In this document: positions 1 to 9,615 of the stretch, in pieces | Position numbering within the stretch: position 1 is the first letter of the stretch | Layout of the letters: each line of letters begins with the position of its first letter | IMG/VR virus record: IMGVR_UViG_3300031576_000262 | Location: 1-26,033 of that record | Source of the DNA: a virus | Length of the DNA: 26,033 bases | Strand: one strand, 5' to 3' | Notes under the pieces: model-generated | Databases searched by the model: none | The model's input: the letters and a program-made list of their open reading frames with translations, nothing else | Told to the model about the DNA's origin: nothing | Translations under genes and position numbers: made by a program

Positions 1-1381
1 CTGCTGCCTCTTCGTATTCAAACGCCATGTGTCCTATGTCGGAGCTAACACCCACGACGCCTGACGCAGCAGCAAGAGCGTTCGCTGTTGCGTCTACGAA
101 TAAAGCACACCCCGCGTTCGCGACGCTTGCCGTCGTACAGTACACGCCCTGAAAACGTATCAACAATTTATTTGTCGCGCTCTTAGGCGTAATGCTTGCT
201 GTCAGAATTTCAACGCCCTCTGTGATCTGAGGGATTGTATCATCGAACGGAATCTGTGTCGTGATGTCAGCGTTGGCTAAATATTCTGAGTACACGCGCT
301 GGACAAGGAAGCCCGTAGCAACCTTCGTGTGATCGACAGCACGATCAGCAAGCTTGGCTGTCGTAACGAACAGGTCAGCCATCTTAGCAAGGCCCGTCGC
401 TGTCGCTTCCAATATTCCGTCTGCCAGTTTTCCTACTGTAATGGAAAGATTGACGTACTTATTTGTAGAGATGGAGTTGTCGAGCGGAATAACTTTAAAC
501 GTACCCCACACAACCGCCGTCGTGCCGAGCGTGCCGCCCGCGTTAGCTTGGCAGAGGAAAGTGTAATCTGCATACAGCGTGCCTTCCTCTACGTTGACGG
601 CTTGCGATATAAGTTCGGCCCAACTATTAGCATCATCTGCTCTGGCCCACGCGCCAGCAGCAGCAACATAAACGCCGTTCTCTGCCGGAGCCGTCTGATT
701 CCACGCAAGTATTCTATCGCCTGCAATCGGCGTTACGCCATCAATCGCTGTAAGCCCGGACAACGCATGGTTAGCTGTTGTCGATATACGAACTGACGGC
801 CTCCACTTCATCCCTGCTGACGCAGCAACCGCAATGGCCGAAGCGTCTTGTGCTGCGTCGCGTGCGGCTATGGCGTCGTCAAGAATAGCTTCTGGGTCTG
901 TGATCGAGCCGATAGAGGGTCCGTTGATAATCGTACCGCCCGGCCCGCCAACAAGAACATGTCCCTCTTCTGGACGGATAAGCAGAGTGCGCGCAACCTT
1001 GACGGCCAACTGTTGAAATCGCATAGCGATACGGTCAAGTTCTCTGGACAGGAATGTTCCCTTAATAACTGTAGAGGGTTCACCGCTTGTCAAGTAATCA
1101 AGATTTCGCGTGATTAAGATGTAATTAATTTCGTCGCTATCCTCTGCGATAAGTGCGTTGATCTTTGAGATAAGAGATGTAGTTGGCGTCAACGTAAAAG
1201 TATTATAGTTCTCTTCATCGAGCGCGACGCTGTAATCTGTATTGAGAACAGCAACCAATTCGTCAATGCCGTATGCGACAAGAACTTCGTCCTCAGAATG
1301 TAAAGGTATAGCGCAATTAATCGGTGTACCCGCAACAATATCTAAGGCTTCAATTTCTGTCGTGTCTGTTGCTATAGCCAT
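1..1381 (-). CDS. Tail fibre protein, T7 gp17-like N-terminus (3' end outside window)
   Basis: I translated this frame by hand: it is open from the ATG at 1381 to the left edge (459 complete codons, no stop), so the C-terminus is missing. Residues 1-135 resemble the T7 gp17 N-terminal domain that attaches the fibre to the tail: a small beta domain, then the LDYLTSG and LSRELDRIAMRFQQL helix region. A short alanine-rich helix (about 163-190) links to a module at about 191-300 with the LSGL..IDGV.P.AGDRILAWNQ and AENGVYV pattern common in phage fibres. A further beta domain starts near 360. The start overlaps the stop of the upstream 848-residue gene in a TAATG. Its position after the ejection proteins fits the T7 order. 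It probably recognises the host surface. The attachment role is well supported; the receptor is unknown. Confidence 0.88.
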   Translation of the reverse strand, partial: MAIATDTTEIEALDIVAGTPINCAIPLHSEDEVLVAYGIDELVAVLNTDYSVALDEENYNTFTLTPTTSLISKINALIAEDSDEINYILITRNLDYLTSGEPSTVIKGTFLSRELDRIAMRFQQLAVKVARTLLIRPEEGHVLVGGPGGTIINGPSIGSITDPEAILDDAIAARDAAQDASAIAVAASAGMKWRPSVRISTTANHALSGLTAIDGVTPIAGDRILAWNQTAPAENGVYVAAAGAWARADDANSWAELISQAVNVEEGTLYADYTFLCQANAGGTLGTTAVVWGTFKVIPLDNSISTNKYVNLSITVGKLADGILEATATGLAKMADLFVTTAKLADRAVDHTKVATGFLVQRVYSEYLANADITTQIPFDDTIPQITEGVEILTASITPKSATNKLLIRFQGVYCTTASVANAGCALFVDATANALAAASGVVGVSSDIGHMAFEYEEAA

Positions 1382-3927
1382 TATTCATTCTCCTGATATT
1401 GTGGAAGCCGCTCAGGTGTCCTGTCACCGGGAGGCCAATAGTATTCGTTGCCGAACGTTTCTTCCTGTCTACGCATTTTACGTTGGCGCTTGCTGTACGT
1501 CTTAGGGTCTGCGATCTCCTGTAGCCTGTCCCACACTTGACGTTCTAATGCCAGCCTCGCCCACCATATATTCGTACCGGGTGTATAACGCTTGGCGTAT
1601 TCTACCAGCTTCGGAAGTGTTTTGCTATCGAAGTCTTTATCACTCAGAGAGCCGACAGAGTTAGCCCACTGGAAGGCGTCGCCAAGCGCAAGCTGTGTCG
1701 TATCCCCGAAGAAACCAAGCAACGGTCCAGCCGCAACGTCGCCCGGCCCTGACCCGAATTGATTGACGCCAGAGAACAGGAAGTCGCCCCAGATGGCCGT
1801 AGAGCCACCAGCAAGAAACGCTTTACCTAAAAACGCAGGGCTGTCCATGGGGATAGGGTCACGGCCTGACGCTAACTCCCTCATCTGTACGCCCATCGCT
1901 CCCACTAATGTCATGCCCGCGCCTAGCCCGGCGTAAAATCCTAGCCGTCCTTTAATGCTGTTTGATGTCATACCCATACGTCCGTAAATCATGTGGAACG
2001 ATATGGGGAAATTCTTGTACATCGCAAAGCTGTGGAGCAGTAGACCAACCAGCGTGTCAGGACGCGACGTATCTTTTAATGTAACAGCGCCTTCAATCGT
2101 AGCCTCTGGAACCATCTTGCGGCTTTCCTCGAAAATCATTCCTTGAAACTTACGATACAGGTCTTGTTTATTTCGTAGATTAGATTGCAGCACGTCGATA
2201 GGTCGTAAAAAGTTTACGTCTTTGCGCGGTTGCCACGCCTTAACATTATTTCTAAACGCGTTCCAATCTTCTGCCTCAATACCGTAGCGTTTCATCACGG
2301 CCACGAACGGGAGCTTGTCGTACTCCATCCCCTTCATCCGATTCAGCAGTCCCATAAATTCTGCCTGAGTGGACCAACGCGCAGCGCGTGTGTGTCCTGA
2401 CATCATCGACAGGCGCATGATGCCGTCAGAGATATGGCGCGTTACAGCAGGCCCGACAGTTGCTAAGCCCGTCCAGCGCGTCGTAGCGTACGTAGACATC
2501 ACGGCTTCGTCGTGGATGAAACCCGACTGTGCAGAAATCTCGCCCTGAAATTTACGATCACCCGCAATCGACTTGAAATAAAAGTCCATGCCGCCGAACA
2601 GGTTCATCTTATTAAGAGCGCGTACTGCTGCGGTCTGCATGAAGTCGCCGGGCATCGCCAACAGCGACGCGCTACCAAGCTGCGCTGCTGTTAAAATATT
2701 TGACGTGCCTGTAACCAGAGCGCCCATAGCGCTGTTCGGGTCCATAGGATTAGTGCGCGTAATCATCTCAAGCATTGGCTGGAATTTATTCTTTAACAGC
2801 GCGTCGGCTTCGGCCTTGTCTTTAGCAGACAGTGTTGCTGCTTGCTTCTTAACAATGGCCTCTATGTTCATAAAAGTAAGATCAGGATTCGGGCCGAACG
2901 TTTCTACCATCGCTACTTTATGCGACATCTGTTCGATGTGTCTCTGCATCACGTCAAAAATATTTCCGTCGCCAAACTCATTGTGATCTGCCAACCACGC
3001 CGCAGCGTCCTTGTAGTGTACGAAGCGATGATTGTCTATCATATTACCGACAGCACGCCCCCGTCCTCGAAACGCTTTAGGGTCTATCTTCGTCGCGCCG
3101 TCTGTAGTCAACGTAGCAAAAATATCTTTCATCAATGCCGGGCGCTCAGCAACATCAATCGGTGAACCGTCAGGCCAACGCATACGGTTCCAATCCCAAC
3201 GGTCAGCGCGAGACGCCCTCCACGCAGCTTCATTCTGTACAAGCTTCACGGCATTAGCGGATTGCGGAATATAGTTAGCAAGTTTTTTCATCGAACCACC
3301 TGCTTGATTGAACAGGTCTACGCCAACGTCGCTGACTTTGAGCCATGCATTAGCGACTTGCTTTGCCAACTGATCTCCCGAACTGCCGGGCGCATAAATC
3401 TCTTTAATGATATTAGGAAGGTGAGCTTTACCCTTCTGCGTACCGAACGCGCCCTTGCCTACTTTGTCAAGAACATCACCCATGATCGCCCACAGTTGGC
3501 CGCGTGTGACTTCCTTCGTCGTGCTGTATGAAAGCCCGGAGAATCGCGGGTCGTCTTCCAGCAGCGATATAGCGGCGCGTGCCAGCGCCCGGCCCCGGCT
3601 GCTCTTTTTAATCTTGCCGCTCTGGTCTTTTGTGTCGAATAGTTTTATGTCAGCCGTTATACCTTGCGCGATGCGTTCATTATTCTGCGCCTGCACGCTG
3701 AGCATCTTGGCGGTACGCTTAGCTTTCTCCATTGCGTTTTCTGAGATGCCGTCGAATACATCTTTCATCGCCAGCGTTGCTGCCGTTGTGTTGTCACGTC
3801 CTTGCTTGCGGTATCCTTCTGCCCGCGCTTCAAAGTCAGCAACAATTTCGTCGGCACGCTGCTTACCGAAGCGACGGTCTTTTAAATTCTCACGTATACA
3901 ATCTACGAAGCTTTGGATATTGAGCAT
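1381..3927 (-). CDS. Large internal virion (DNA-ejection) protein, 848 aa
   Basis: A large protein between the transglycosylase and 686-residue genes and the tail fibre, the position held by T7 gp16. The N-terminal 400 residues are mostly helical and charged. Hydrophobic glycine/alanine-rich stretches lie at about 402-428, 662-682 and 702-745. The segment around 699-725 (FLGKAFLAGG, then AIWGDFLFSGVNQFG) matches a pattern I associate with the C-terminal part of large ejection proteins of podophages. No enzymatic motif is visible. By position and composition it likely enters the cell envelope at infection and helps form a DNA channel; that is inference. The ATG at 3927 overlaps the end of the preceding gene by 25 nt, with only a weak Shine-Dalgarno match (GAAAG). 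Its stop shares a base with the fibre start. Confidence 0.75.
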   Translation of the reverse strand: MLNIQSFVDCIRENLKDRRFGKQRADEIVADFEARAEGYRKQGRDNTTAATLAMKDVFDGISENAMEKAKRTAKMLSVQAQNNERIAQGITADIKLFDTKDQSGKIKKSSRGRALARAAISLLEDDPRFSGLSYSTTKEVTRGQLWAIMGDVLDKVGKGAFGTQKGKAHLPNIIKEIYAPGSSGDQLAKQVANAWLKVSDVGVDLFNQAGGSMKKLANYIPQSANAVKLVQNEAAWRASRADRWDWNRMRWPDGSPIDVAERPALMKDIFATLTTDGATKIDPKAFRGRGRAVGNMIDNHRFVHYKDAAAWLADHNEFGDGNIFDVMQRHIEQMSHKVAMVETFGPNPDLTFMNIEAIVKKQAATLSAKDKAEADALLKNKFQPMLEMITRTNPMDPNSAMGALVTGTSNILTAAQLGSASLLAMPGDFMQTAAVRALNKMNLFGGMDFYFKSIAGDRKFQGEISAQSGFIHDEAVMSTYATTRWTGLATVGPAVTRHISDGIMRLSMMSGHTRAARWSTQAEFMGLLNRMKGMEYDKLPFVAVMKRYGIEAEDWNAFRNNVKAWQPRKDVNFLRPIDVLQSNLRNKQDLYRKFQGMIFEESRKMVPEATIEGAVTLKDTSRPDTLVGLLLHSFAMYKNFPISFHMIYGRMGMTSNSIKGRLGFYAGLGAGMTLVGAMGVQMRELASGRDPIPMDSPAFLGKAFLAGGSTAIWGDFLFSGVNQFGSGPGDVAAGPLLGFFGDTTQLALGDAFQWANSVGSLSDKDFDSKTLPKLVEYAKRYTPGTNIWWARLALERQVWDRLQEIADPKTYSKRQRKMRRQEETFGNEYYWPPGDRTPERLPQYQENE

Positions 3928-5963
3928 GTCTGTACGGCTTTCAATTCAAATTCAGTTTCACTTTGATCTTCTAATATCTGTCTTATACTCATCATCTTCC
4001 CGCCTGTGCCTTCGTCGTGCGGCATAGCGATGGCGTCCTTGTCGAGAGACAGTTTATATTTCTGTCCGTTAATCTGTATCTCGCCGCCCTCTTCTTTAAT
4101 TAGTTTATCAATGCTAGAGCGATACACTTCTAATGCGTCGTCCAGCGTCTTCATGTTATCAGCTATGATCGCTTTAGCATAGTCTGCTGCGTCTGACGAC
4201 GGAGACATTTTGGCTTGGACTTTTTCTGCCTGTTGCAGAATAGGTGCTTTTTCCACAAGCGTTCTATCGAACAGCGCAACTGTATTTTCGTAGGTGTCAT
4301 TCAATACTGCCTTTCCTGCGTTGGGGAAATCGCTACGGCCATCACGAATCATTGAGCGTATGGCTTCTCTGTCTTCTGCGCCCAAGTCCCATTGCTTTTT
4401 AGCAAAGGCGTAGGCGCGGGTAACTTCCGGGGCCATGTCGCGCATACGTTGGTCAGCATCTAAAAGTTTTCCACGAACAGTCGCCATCTCAGGCGAATCT
4501 TTTCCGAGCAGCGTTGCCTTCACTTTCGCCTGCTCCGCTTTTAGTTCTTCAAGCTTAGGTTCTAGTGCAGCACGTTTCTTATTCCCAACCTTGCTCATGT
4601 TGTGTTGTAGGTTGCTAATCTTTGTATTTATCTCATCGAGCTTCGCTTCTACTTTCGCGGAATCGGGCTTCATCTCGTCAAGCCATCTACGCCATACAGT
4701 TTTATTCGCAGCAAGCTCATCAAAAGTTTTAAACAACTTAGGGTCTATCTGACGCGCCGCGTCGTCGATATTCTTACCGGGACTGTGTATATCGACTTTG
4801 ATTTCAGGCGACACAAACGCGTCAACCTTTTTAGGTATTGCTGTCATTGTACGCGGCGGTATCAAATTAGGTGTCTCGCCGTCCCACGCTTCAAGGCGCG
4901 GTGCAACGTAATCTATATCCATGGCCGTACGAGCTTTACCCTGACGCGTGTTCGATAACGGAGACATAGGTTGTAACTCGTCGGTGTAGGCCCGTGTGCC
5001 TGTCATTAGATCTCGCACAGTTTGTTCTTGATAAGCTTTAACATCGCTTTCCCATGCGTGCTGCCCCGGCCACGATTCGCCGCCTTCTTGCGGTCTGCCG
5101 GGTTTATATTCTAAAAGCCGTTGCGGTTCGGCGGGGGGAGGCGGCGCAATATCGCCTTCGCTGGATTTAAAGAACCGCTTGCCTGCTAGAGCGACGCCTT
5201 CTCCCAGACCTTGCACTACCGCGCCGCCCACAGCCGCGCCCGCAACACGGCTAACGCCGTCCATAAAACCGTTCTCTAATCCTAACAGTTCACGTTGTTC
5301 TTGCACGCCTGTAATCTGATTAATCGCTTCGATGCCGCCTTGTCCTGCGGCCTGTGTCAGTATCTGCGCTCCTGCTGTTTTGCCAACGCCTCCCGCAGGC
5401 AACGTCATAAAATTAAATGGCGACGTGCGGGGATTGAGTGACGCGGCTGTGCCGCCTGCGAAGCCGCCAATCTTACCCCCCATTGTAGTACGGGCGTTAG
5501 CTGCTTTCTCTTCCGCTTCGCGTGATACCTTTACCACTTCATCAAACATGTCACGCGAACTTTTTAATTGTAGATCAGGATACCGTTTTCTCAATCCTTC
5601 AATGCGTTCATCAAACGCGGCTAGATACGATGCTGAGTTTTCATCACCGCCCTCTGCATAAAAACGCGCAACGTCGAGATAAGAACGCGTACCGTATACA
5701 GGTCCGATCTCTAAACCAGAAAATGCGCCTTGTGCATACGGAGATATTTCCGGCACGTCTTCTACGCCTGCGCGACGTAGAATGTCAACTTGGTCCTGCT
5801 CTATTTCTCTAAACGTTTCTTGTATGCCGTGCGTGGCCGCAGCTTTATTCTGCGCTTCCCATGCGTAGCCGAAGTTTTCTTGAAAGCCAACACGCGGCCC
5901 CAAGGCTCCGTCCTGCGGGTCTACAGACATAGCGTCTTCGTTATGCTCAGATAAGAATGTCAC
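3903..5963 (-). CDS. Putative internal virion protein, 686 aa
   Basis: Most likely start is the GTG at 5963: it forms a GTGA overlap with the stop of the transglycosylase gene and has AAGG eight bases upstream. An ATG at codon 12 (5930) is the alternative. A glycine/alanine-rich, weakly hydrophobic region spans about 160-262, followed by a proline run (APPPPAEP) near 273. A charged coiled-coil-like region rich in K, E and L lies around 440-510. The protein ends in a short AVQTCSISKAS tail. I recognise no catalytic motif. Its place between the transglycosylase and the 848-residue ejection candidate suggests a virion protein ejected with the DNA. In related phages this and the next protein may be a single chain, so the pair could be a split ejection protein. 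Function is inferred from context. Confidence 0.65.
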   Translation of the reverse strand: MTFLSEHNEDAMSVDPQDGALGPRVGFQENFGYAWEAQNKAAATHGIQETFREIEQDQVDILRRAGVEDVPEISPYAQGAFSGLEIGPVYGTRSYLDVARFYAEGGDENSASYLAAFDERIEGLRKRYPDLQLKSSRDMFDEVVKVSREAEEKAANARTTMGGKIGGFAGGTAASLNPRTSPFNFMTLPAGGVGKTAGAQILTQAAGQGGIEAINQITGVQEQRELLGLENGFMDGVSRVAGAAVGGAVVQGLGEGVALAGKRFFKSSEGDIAPPPPAEPQRLLEYKPGRPQEGGESWPGQHAWESDVKAYQEQTVRDLMTGTRAYTDELQPMSPLSNTRQGKARTAMDIDYVAPRLEAWDGETPNLIPPRTMTAIPKKVDAFVSPEIKVDIHSPGKNIDDAARQIDPKLFKTFDELAANKTVWRRWLDEMKPDSAKVEAKLDEINTKISNLQHNMSKVGNKKRAALEPKLEELKAEQAKVKATLLGKDSPEMATVRGKLLDADQRMRDMAPEVTRAYAFAKKQWDLGAEDREAIRSMIRDGRSDFPNAGKAVLNDTYENTVALFDRTLVEKAPILQQAEKVQAKMSPSSDAADYAKAIIADNMKTLDDALEVYRSSIDKLIKEEGGEIQINGQKYKLSLDKDAIAMPHDEGTGGKMMSIRQILEDQSETEFELKAVQTCSISKAS

Positions 5964-8900
5964 TTAACAGCCTTCATGCTTGTGCCGGGGTAGTAGGTAT
6001 TTTTCTCTGACCGGGACACGACAGGCGCACGCGTTGATATTTTTTCAAGCGCCTGTTTGTCTGGTACAAAAATATATGCTTCCGCTCTTCCTGTCGATGT
6101 GATGTTCCCTGTCAATAAAACACTTCCATCATCCAGCATCATTTTATATTTACCGCCGCCGATAGAACGTAGCGACACTTCATCTTTAATATCGTATGGG
6201 TCCACAACACTCCCGTCACGATAGCGCGGCGCGGCTCCGTTGTACGACAAGCGTATGTAGTCTTCGATCTTCATATTCTGTAACGCAGCTTCCATCATAT
6301 CAGGTGAAACATTACGCGGCAACACTGTCGGCGTTCCGTTCACTGTAGCAACAGCAGGAGAAGTTTTTGTCCCGCCCATTACGGCTTGAGTTGCGGCGTC
6401 GTAATTCTGCTTGCTAAACGTGCTACTTGTAGAGTGTTGAACGTAATACGCTAACGCTGCATCTTGAATCGCTTGTCGGCGCTCAGGCTCTAGGTCGTGG
6501 AGCGCCGGGCCTGTTTGACTTACAAAACGATCATTAAGTTCCTGCGGCTGTGCGCCAATCTGTTCGAGAATGGCCGGGTTGTCATTGATCTTTTTACGGC
6601 CACGCATAATGTCGCCAGCGACGGAAGGCGCTCCGTCTACGTACAGGTCTGCGGCGTGCGCGAATACTTTATCTTTCTCGCCCATCTGTTTAAGTGCAGC
6701 ACGTGCAGGCTTCTCCCCCATCGTGGAAATATTCGCCATCATCGCAACAGCAGCGTCGGAATCTCCTTCGTCAATTTGTTTCTTAATCGCTGTAGCTTCA
6801 TCTTCTGTGAACGGTTTCATCTCGTTCATAGAGATGCTGTAGTAGTCAGCAATCGAACGCGCCGTGGAACCGCGTGCCGCAAAGCCGCCGTCTTGGTCAA
6901 GTGGCAATACGCTGTGACTGCCGACAGAAGATGCGTACGTGATTGGGTCTGTTTTTAAACCCTCTTCTGCTTTCTTCAATAAACGTTCGCGTGTGCGGTT
7001 ATCTTCAAAGGCTACGCGTGAAGGCGCAATGGCAAATTCTTGTGAGATGTTATCGTAGACCTGACGAACTGTAAGCGCGTTGCCCTTCTTATCGTAGAAC
7101 ACAGGCTTGTTCGCTTTCGCTGCTGACGGCATTAAATCTGCGGCGAGTTGATCTGGATTATTTTTATATCCTGTCAAAAAAGTTACAGCGCCGTCGCCGC
7201 CCATGAAGTGCGCCATGTACAATTCGCCATCATTGACTGTGCGTCCCAACACGTTCTCTAAAACTTTCTGGTTCTTAGCAGCATAAGCGGCTCCGGCCAT
7301 GATCGACAACCTTGGGTCTTTACGCAACTCCAATAGCTCCGCGTCGGTCTTGCCTTCGATGCCAACACCTATGGCCGCAGCGACAGTTGGATTCTTTATT
7401 GTGAAAAGCCATGTGTCGTCTGTGAATTGCATCACGCCTACAGCAGAAGATGTCGGTTTACCGTTTTCGTCTACGATACCCGTAGGCTTGCCGTAGTCGA
7501 TAGGTTCATCTTTAATGAGCGGGTTGCGTTTAATAGTTGATTGGTCTGCTCCCGCAGCGAAGCCTTTTTCTTTAAGCGTGTTCGCTACAGTGGGCGATAG
7601 ATACGTCCAGCCTCCCCACACTTTGCCGTCCTGTTCCGCGAAATTATTCGGAACGGATTGACGCATATCTACGCGCAGAACGCCGTCATATTCCGCGAAG
7701 CCTGTAAAGCCTGAATCGACAAGTGACGCTGTGACTTTACCCTTCTGTTCTTCGGACATGCCGACTGTTGATATGCTGATACTCGTTCCGCTCTTATCTT
7801 GTTTGTCGCCTGCTGTAACTATGAGCGGAGCGCCATACGACTGCCCCGCCGCCGTAACAGCATTAACAACATCTGCACGAACATTGCGTAGGTCCATATC
7901 TTTGTGTGCAACTTGCGGCTTGAATTTTTCCTGTAGATCGACTTTGGGCTTTTTAAAATATTGTCCGTATTCTCTGTTTGCCATGCCGCCGAGAAAGCCT
8001 GCGTTAATACCGAACGTTTCACTGGCTTGGTTCACGGCGTCTGACACTACGGGGGGTAGGTCAGGATACGCCAAGCCGGGATTACCGTTGACGGCGTTAA
8101 TGCGTGCGCGTAGCTCAGACGGGGGAAGCTTCTGCTCTGTCTTAATAATATCTTGGTCACGCGCAACACGCGCCATGCGTTGACGAATTACAGGGTCAGT
8201 AGTACGCTTCACGACTTGCTGTGCTTGCTGCAACTCATCCTGCGGGATTAATACAGTCTCTTCTTTCGTTCTATCTTCAAGCGTTGTTACTACGGCTCTG
8301 CCGTCAGCGTCATTACGTGTCTGGAATGTTTTCTTCATCGTTCCAACATCGTTCATCAATTTCTCGAAGTCCGATGGCAGAAATTCTGTTGACCAATCCC
8401 GTCCGGTTTTTCCGGCCAAGTCTAACGCGATATTGTCAACGTCCTCTTCTGTCTTCGCGTTCGATAGCATACCTTGGAATCGACGCTTAACATTATCCTG
8501 TTTCCATGTTTCTTTCATCGACGCTTTTAATCCGGCTGTCATGCCGGGGCGAGAATCAATAACTGCGTTCCCTTGCTCTAAAGCAGCGTCGTAGAATAGC
8601 GGGTCAGAAGTTACACGATTTTGTAATGTGTTTAATGACGTGTCGGCTTGGAGCTTGCTGTTCTCCGCTTTCTGCGTGAACTCGTACGCGGCTGCACGTC
8701 CTGAAATATTATCTGTGTTCTCTACCAATTTTGTTTTCAACGCAATACGCACGTCGTCGTCTTCAATGCCGCTTGTATAATTTTCAACAGCGTCGCGGTA
8801 TTCGGACAACACACGCTCTTGGTAGCTGCGTCCGTCTGCGTCAACTTCATTACGCAATTCCAATTCGCGCTTCGTGAAATCGAACTGTGCCATTTTATTA

Positions 8901-9106
8901 GCAAGCTCTTCTTTCTTTTCCCGCTCTTTTTCTTTGATAGCGATAGTACCTACGGCTTGGCCGAATTGCTGCTGCGCTGCGCCAAGTTCTTCCTGTGACT
9001 TACCAACAGAATATCCGAAGCTGTCTGGATTAGCTTTCGTGTTAATCTCGTTTTGAGTACGGCCCGTGAGTGCGCTGACGCCAACGTTATAATTAATTTG
9101 TGGCAT
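5960..9106 (-). CDS. Internal virion protein with lytic transglycosylase domain, 1048 aa
   Basis: Probably a peptidoglycan-cutting ejection protein that opens the cell wall during DNA entry. The N-terminal 340 residues are helical and coiled-coil-like (EKEREKKEEL near 60-70). Transglycosylase motifs follow in two blocks: a helix around 361-381 with the likely catalytic glutamate E379 (MANREYG), then VGVMQFTDDTW at 556-566 (the GLMQ-type motif), AYAAKN at 607-612 and ELYMAHFMGGDGA at 628-640. Between the blocks, about 400-490, sits an inserted domain that resembles an M15 D-Ala-D-Ala carboxypeptidase but lacks its zinc ligands. The remaining 400 residues are of unknown role. T7 also carries a transglycosylase in an internal protein (gp16), although there it is N-terminal. 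ATG at 9106 follows GGAGG and overlaps the upstream stop. Confidence 0.85.
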   Translation of the reverse strand: MPQINYNVGVSALTGRTQNEINTKANPDSFGYSVGKSQEELGAAQQQFGQAVGTIAIKEKEREKKEELANKMAQFDFTKRELELRNEVDADGRSYQERVLSEYRDAVENYTSGIEDDDVRIALKTKLVENTDNISGRAAAYEFTQKAENSKLQADTSLNTLQNRVTSDPLFYDAALEQGNAVIDSRPGMTAGLKASMKETWKQDNVKRRFQGMLSNAKTEEDVDNIALDLAGKTGRDWSTEFLPSDFEKLMNDVGTMKKTFQTRNDADGRAVVTTLEDRTKEETVLIPQDELQQAQQVVKRTTDPVIRQRMARVARDQDIIKTEQKLPPSELRARINAVNGNPGLAYPDLPPVVSDAVNQASETFGINAGFLGGMANREYGQYFKKPKVDLQEKFKPQVAHKDMDLRNVRADVVNAVTAAGQSYGAPLIVTAGDKQDKSGTSISISTVGMSEEQKGKVTASLVDSGFTGFAEYDGVLRVDMRQSVPNNFAEQDGKVWGGWTYLSPTVANTLKEKGFAAGADQSTIKRNPLIKDEPIDYGKPTGIVDENGKPTSSAVGVMQFTDDTWLFTIKNPTVAAAIGVGIEGKTDAELLELRKDPRLSIMAGAAYAAKNQKVLENVLGRTVNDGELYMAHFMGGDGAVTFLTGYKNNPDQLAADLMPSAAKANKPVFYDKKGNALTVRQVYDNISQEFAIAPSRVAFEDNRTRERLLKKAEEGLKTDPITYASSVGSHSVLPLDQDGGFAARGSTARSIADYYSISMNEMKPFTEDEATAIKKQIDEGDSDAAVAMMANISTMGEKPARAALKQMGEKDKVFAHAADLYVDGAPSVAGDIMRGRKKINDNPAILEQIGAQPQELNDRFVSQTGPALHDLEPERRQAIQDAALAYYVQHSTSSTFSKQNYDAATQAVMGGTKTSPAVATVNGTPTVLPRNVSPDMMEAALQNMKIEDYIRLSYNGAAPRYRDGSVVDPYDIKDEVSLRSIGGGKYKMMLDDGSVLLTGNITSTGRAEAYIFVPDKQALEKISTRAPVVSRSEKNTYYPGTSMKAVK

Positions 9107-9615
9107 TATAGCTGCCCTCCTAATTGCGCGACTTGTGAACCCGCGCCAAAGAACGCAGCAGTAGACCTATTTTTTCCTGCCTGCTTAGCGTTACCCGCAG
9201 CCGCTAAATTCATGTTCGCTTCTTCCTGATAGCCTTGCATTTTAATTGTACCCTCACGGTATCTTATATCGCCTTCGTATTCTATACGCCGCTCTTCGAG
9301 TGTCATTTCTCTAGCAGTATCAGCAAGAACATCTAAAGGCGACCCGGCCAACTCCAATCCTGTTGTGCCGTACGATGCTCTTATGCTTGAAAGTTTTCGT
9401 GCGTTCTCACGCCGTTTATCTTCGGCTTCAAGTTGCGCGGTAGCAAGCGCCTGATTCCTGTCTTGGTCTGCGAGTTGTTTATTGCGTAGATTAATCTGCG
9501 CCTGATAATTATACGCGTCGGATTCCGCTTGCGCTGACTGCTGAGCGCCCGCCATAGAATTTAAACCGCCGAGGACCGTGAAGCCTATACTAATCCATGT
9601 AAACGGGTCAGCCAT
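9106..9615 (-). CDS. Internal virion protein, T7 gp14-like, 169 aa
   Basis: A short N-terminal hydrophobic segment (FTWISIGFTVLGGLNSMAG, about 5-23) is followed by a long alanine/glutamine/glutamate-rich helix (about 24-90) and a second helical stretch with many E and R (109-140). It contains the stretch RASYGTTGLELAGSPLDVLAD, a pattern I know from gp14-like internal core proteins. Size (T7 gp14 is about 196 residues), composition and place between the gp13-like and transglycosylase genes support the assignment. Such proteins are ejected and are thought to help form a pore in the outer membrane. ATG at 9615 has a strong GGAGG seven bases upstream. The gene overlaps the end of the gp13-like gene by 8 nt. 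Confidence 0.78.
   Translation of the reverse strand: MADPFTWISIGFTVLGGLNSMAGAQQSAQAESDAYNYQAQINLRNKQLADQDRNQALATAQLEAEDKRRENARKLSSIRASYGTTGLELAGSPLDVLADTAREMTLEERRIEYEGDIRYREGTIKMQGYQEEANMNLAAAGNAKQAGKNRSTAAFFGAGSQVAQLGGQL

Noticed and set aside
329-796. Plus-strand frame of 155 codons at the left end
   Set aside because: It is antisense to the tail-fibre frame, which is open through the whole region and has recognisable fibre modules.
3903-3927. Programmed frameshift joining the 686- and 848-residue proteins
   Set aside because: I found no slippery heptamer in the overlap, and the second frame has its own ATG.
3455-4027. Plus-strand open frame of 190 codons
   Set aside because: It lies opposite two well-supported minus-strand genes, has a cysteine/serine/leucine-rich composition typical of antisense frames and no ribosome-binding site. 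The same holds for the other long plus-strand frames except the small terminase.
6900-8100. Active M15 carboxypeptidase in the ejection protein
   Set aside because: The expected zinc-binding residues are replaced by serine, valine and arginine.
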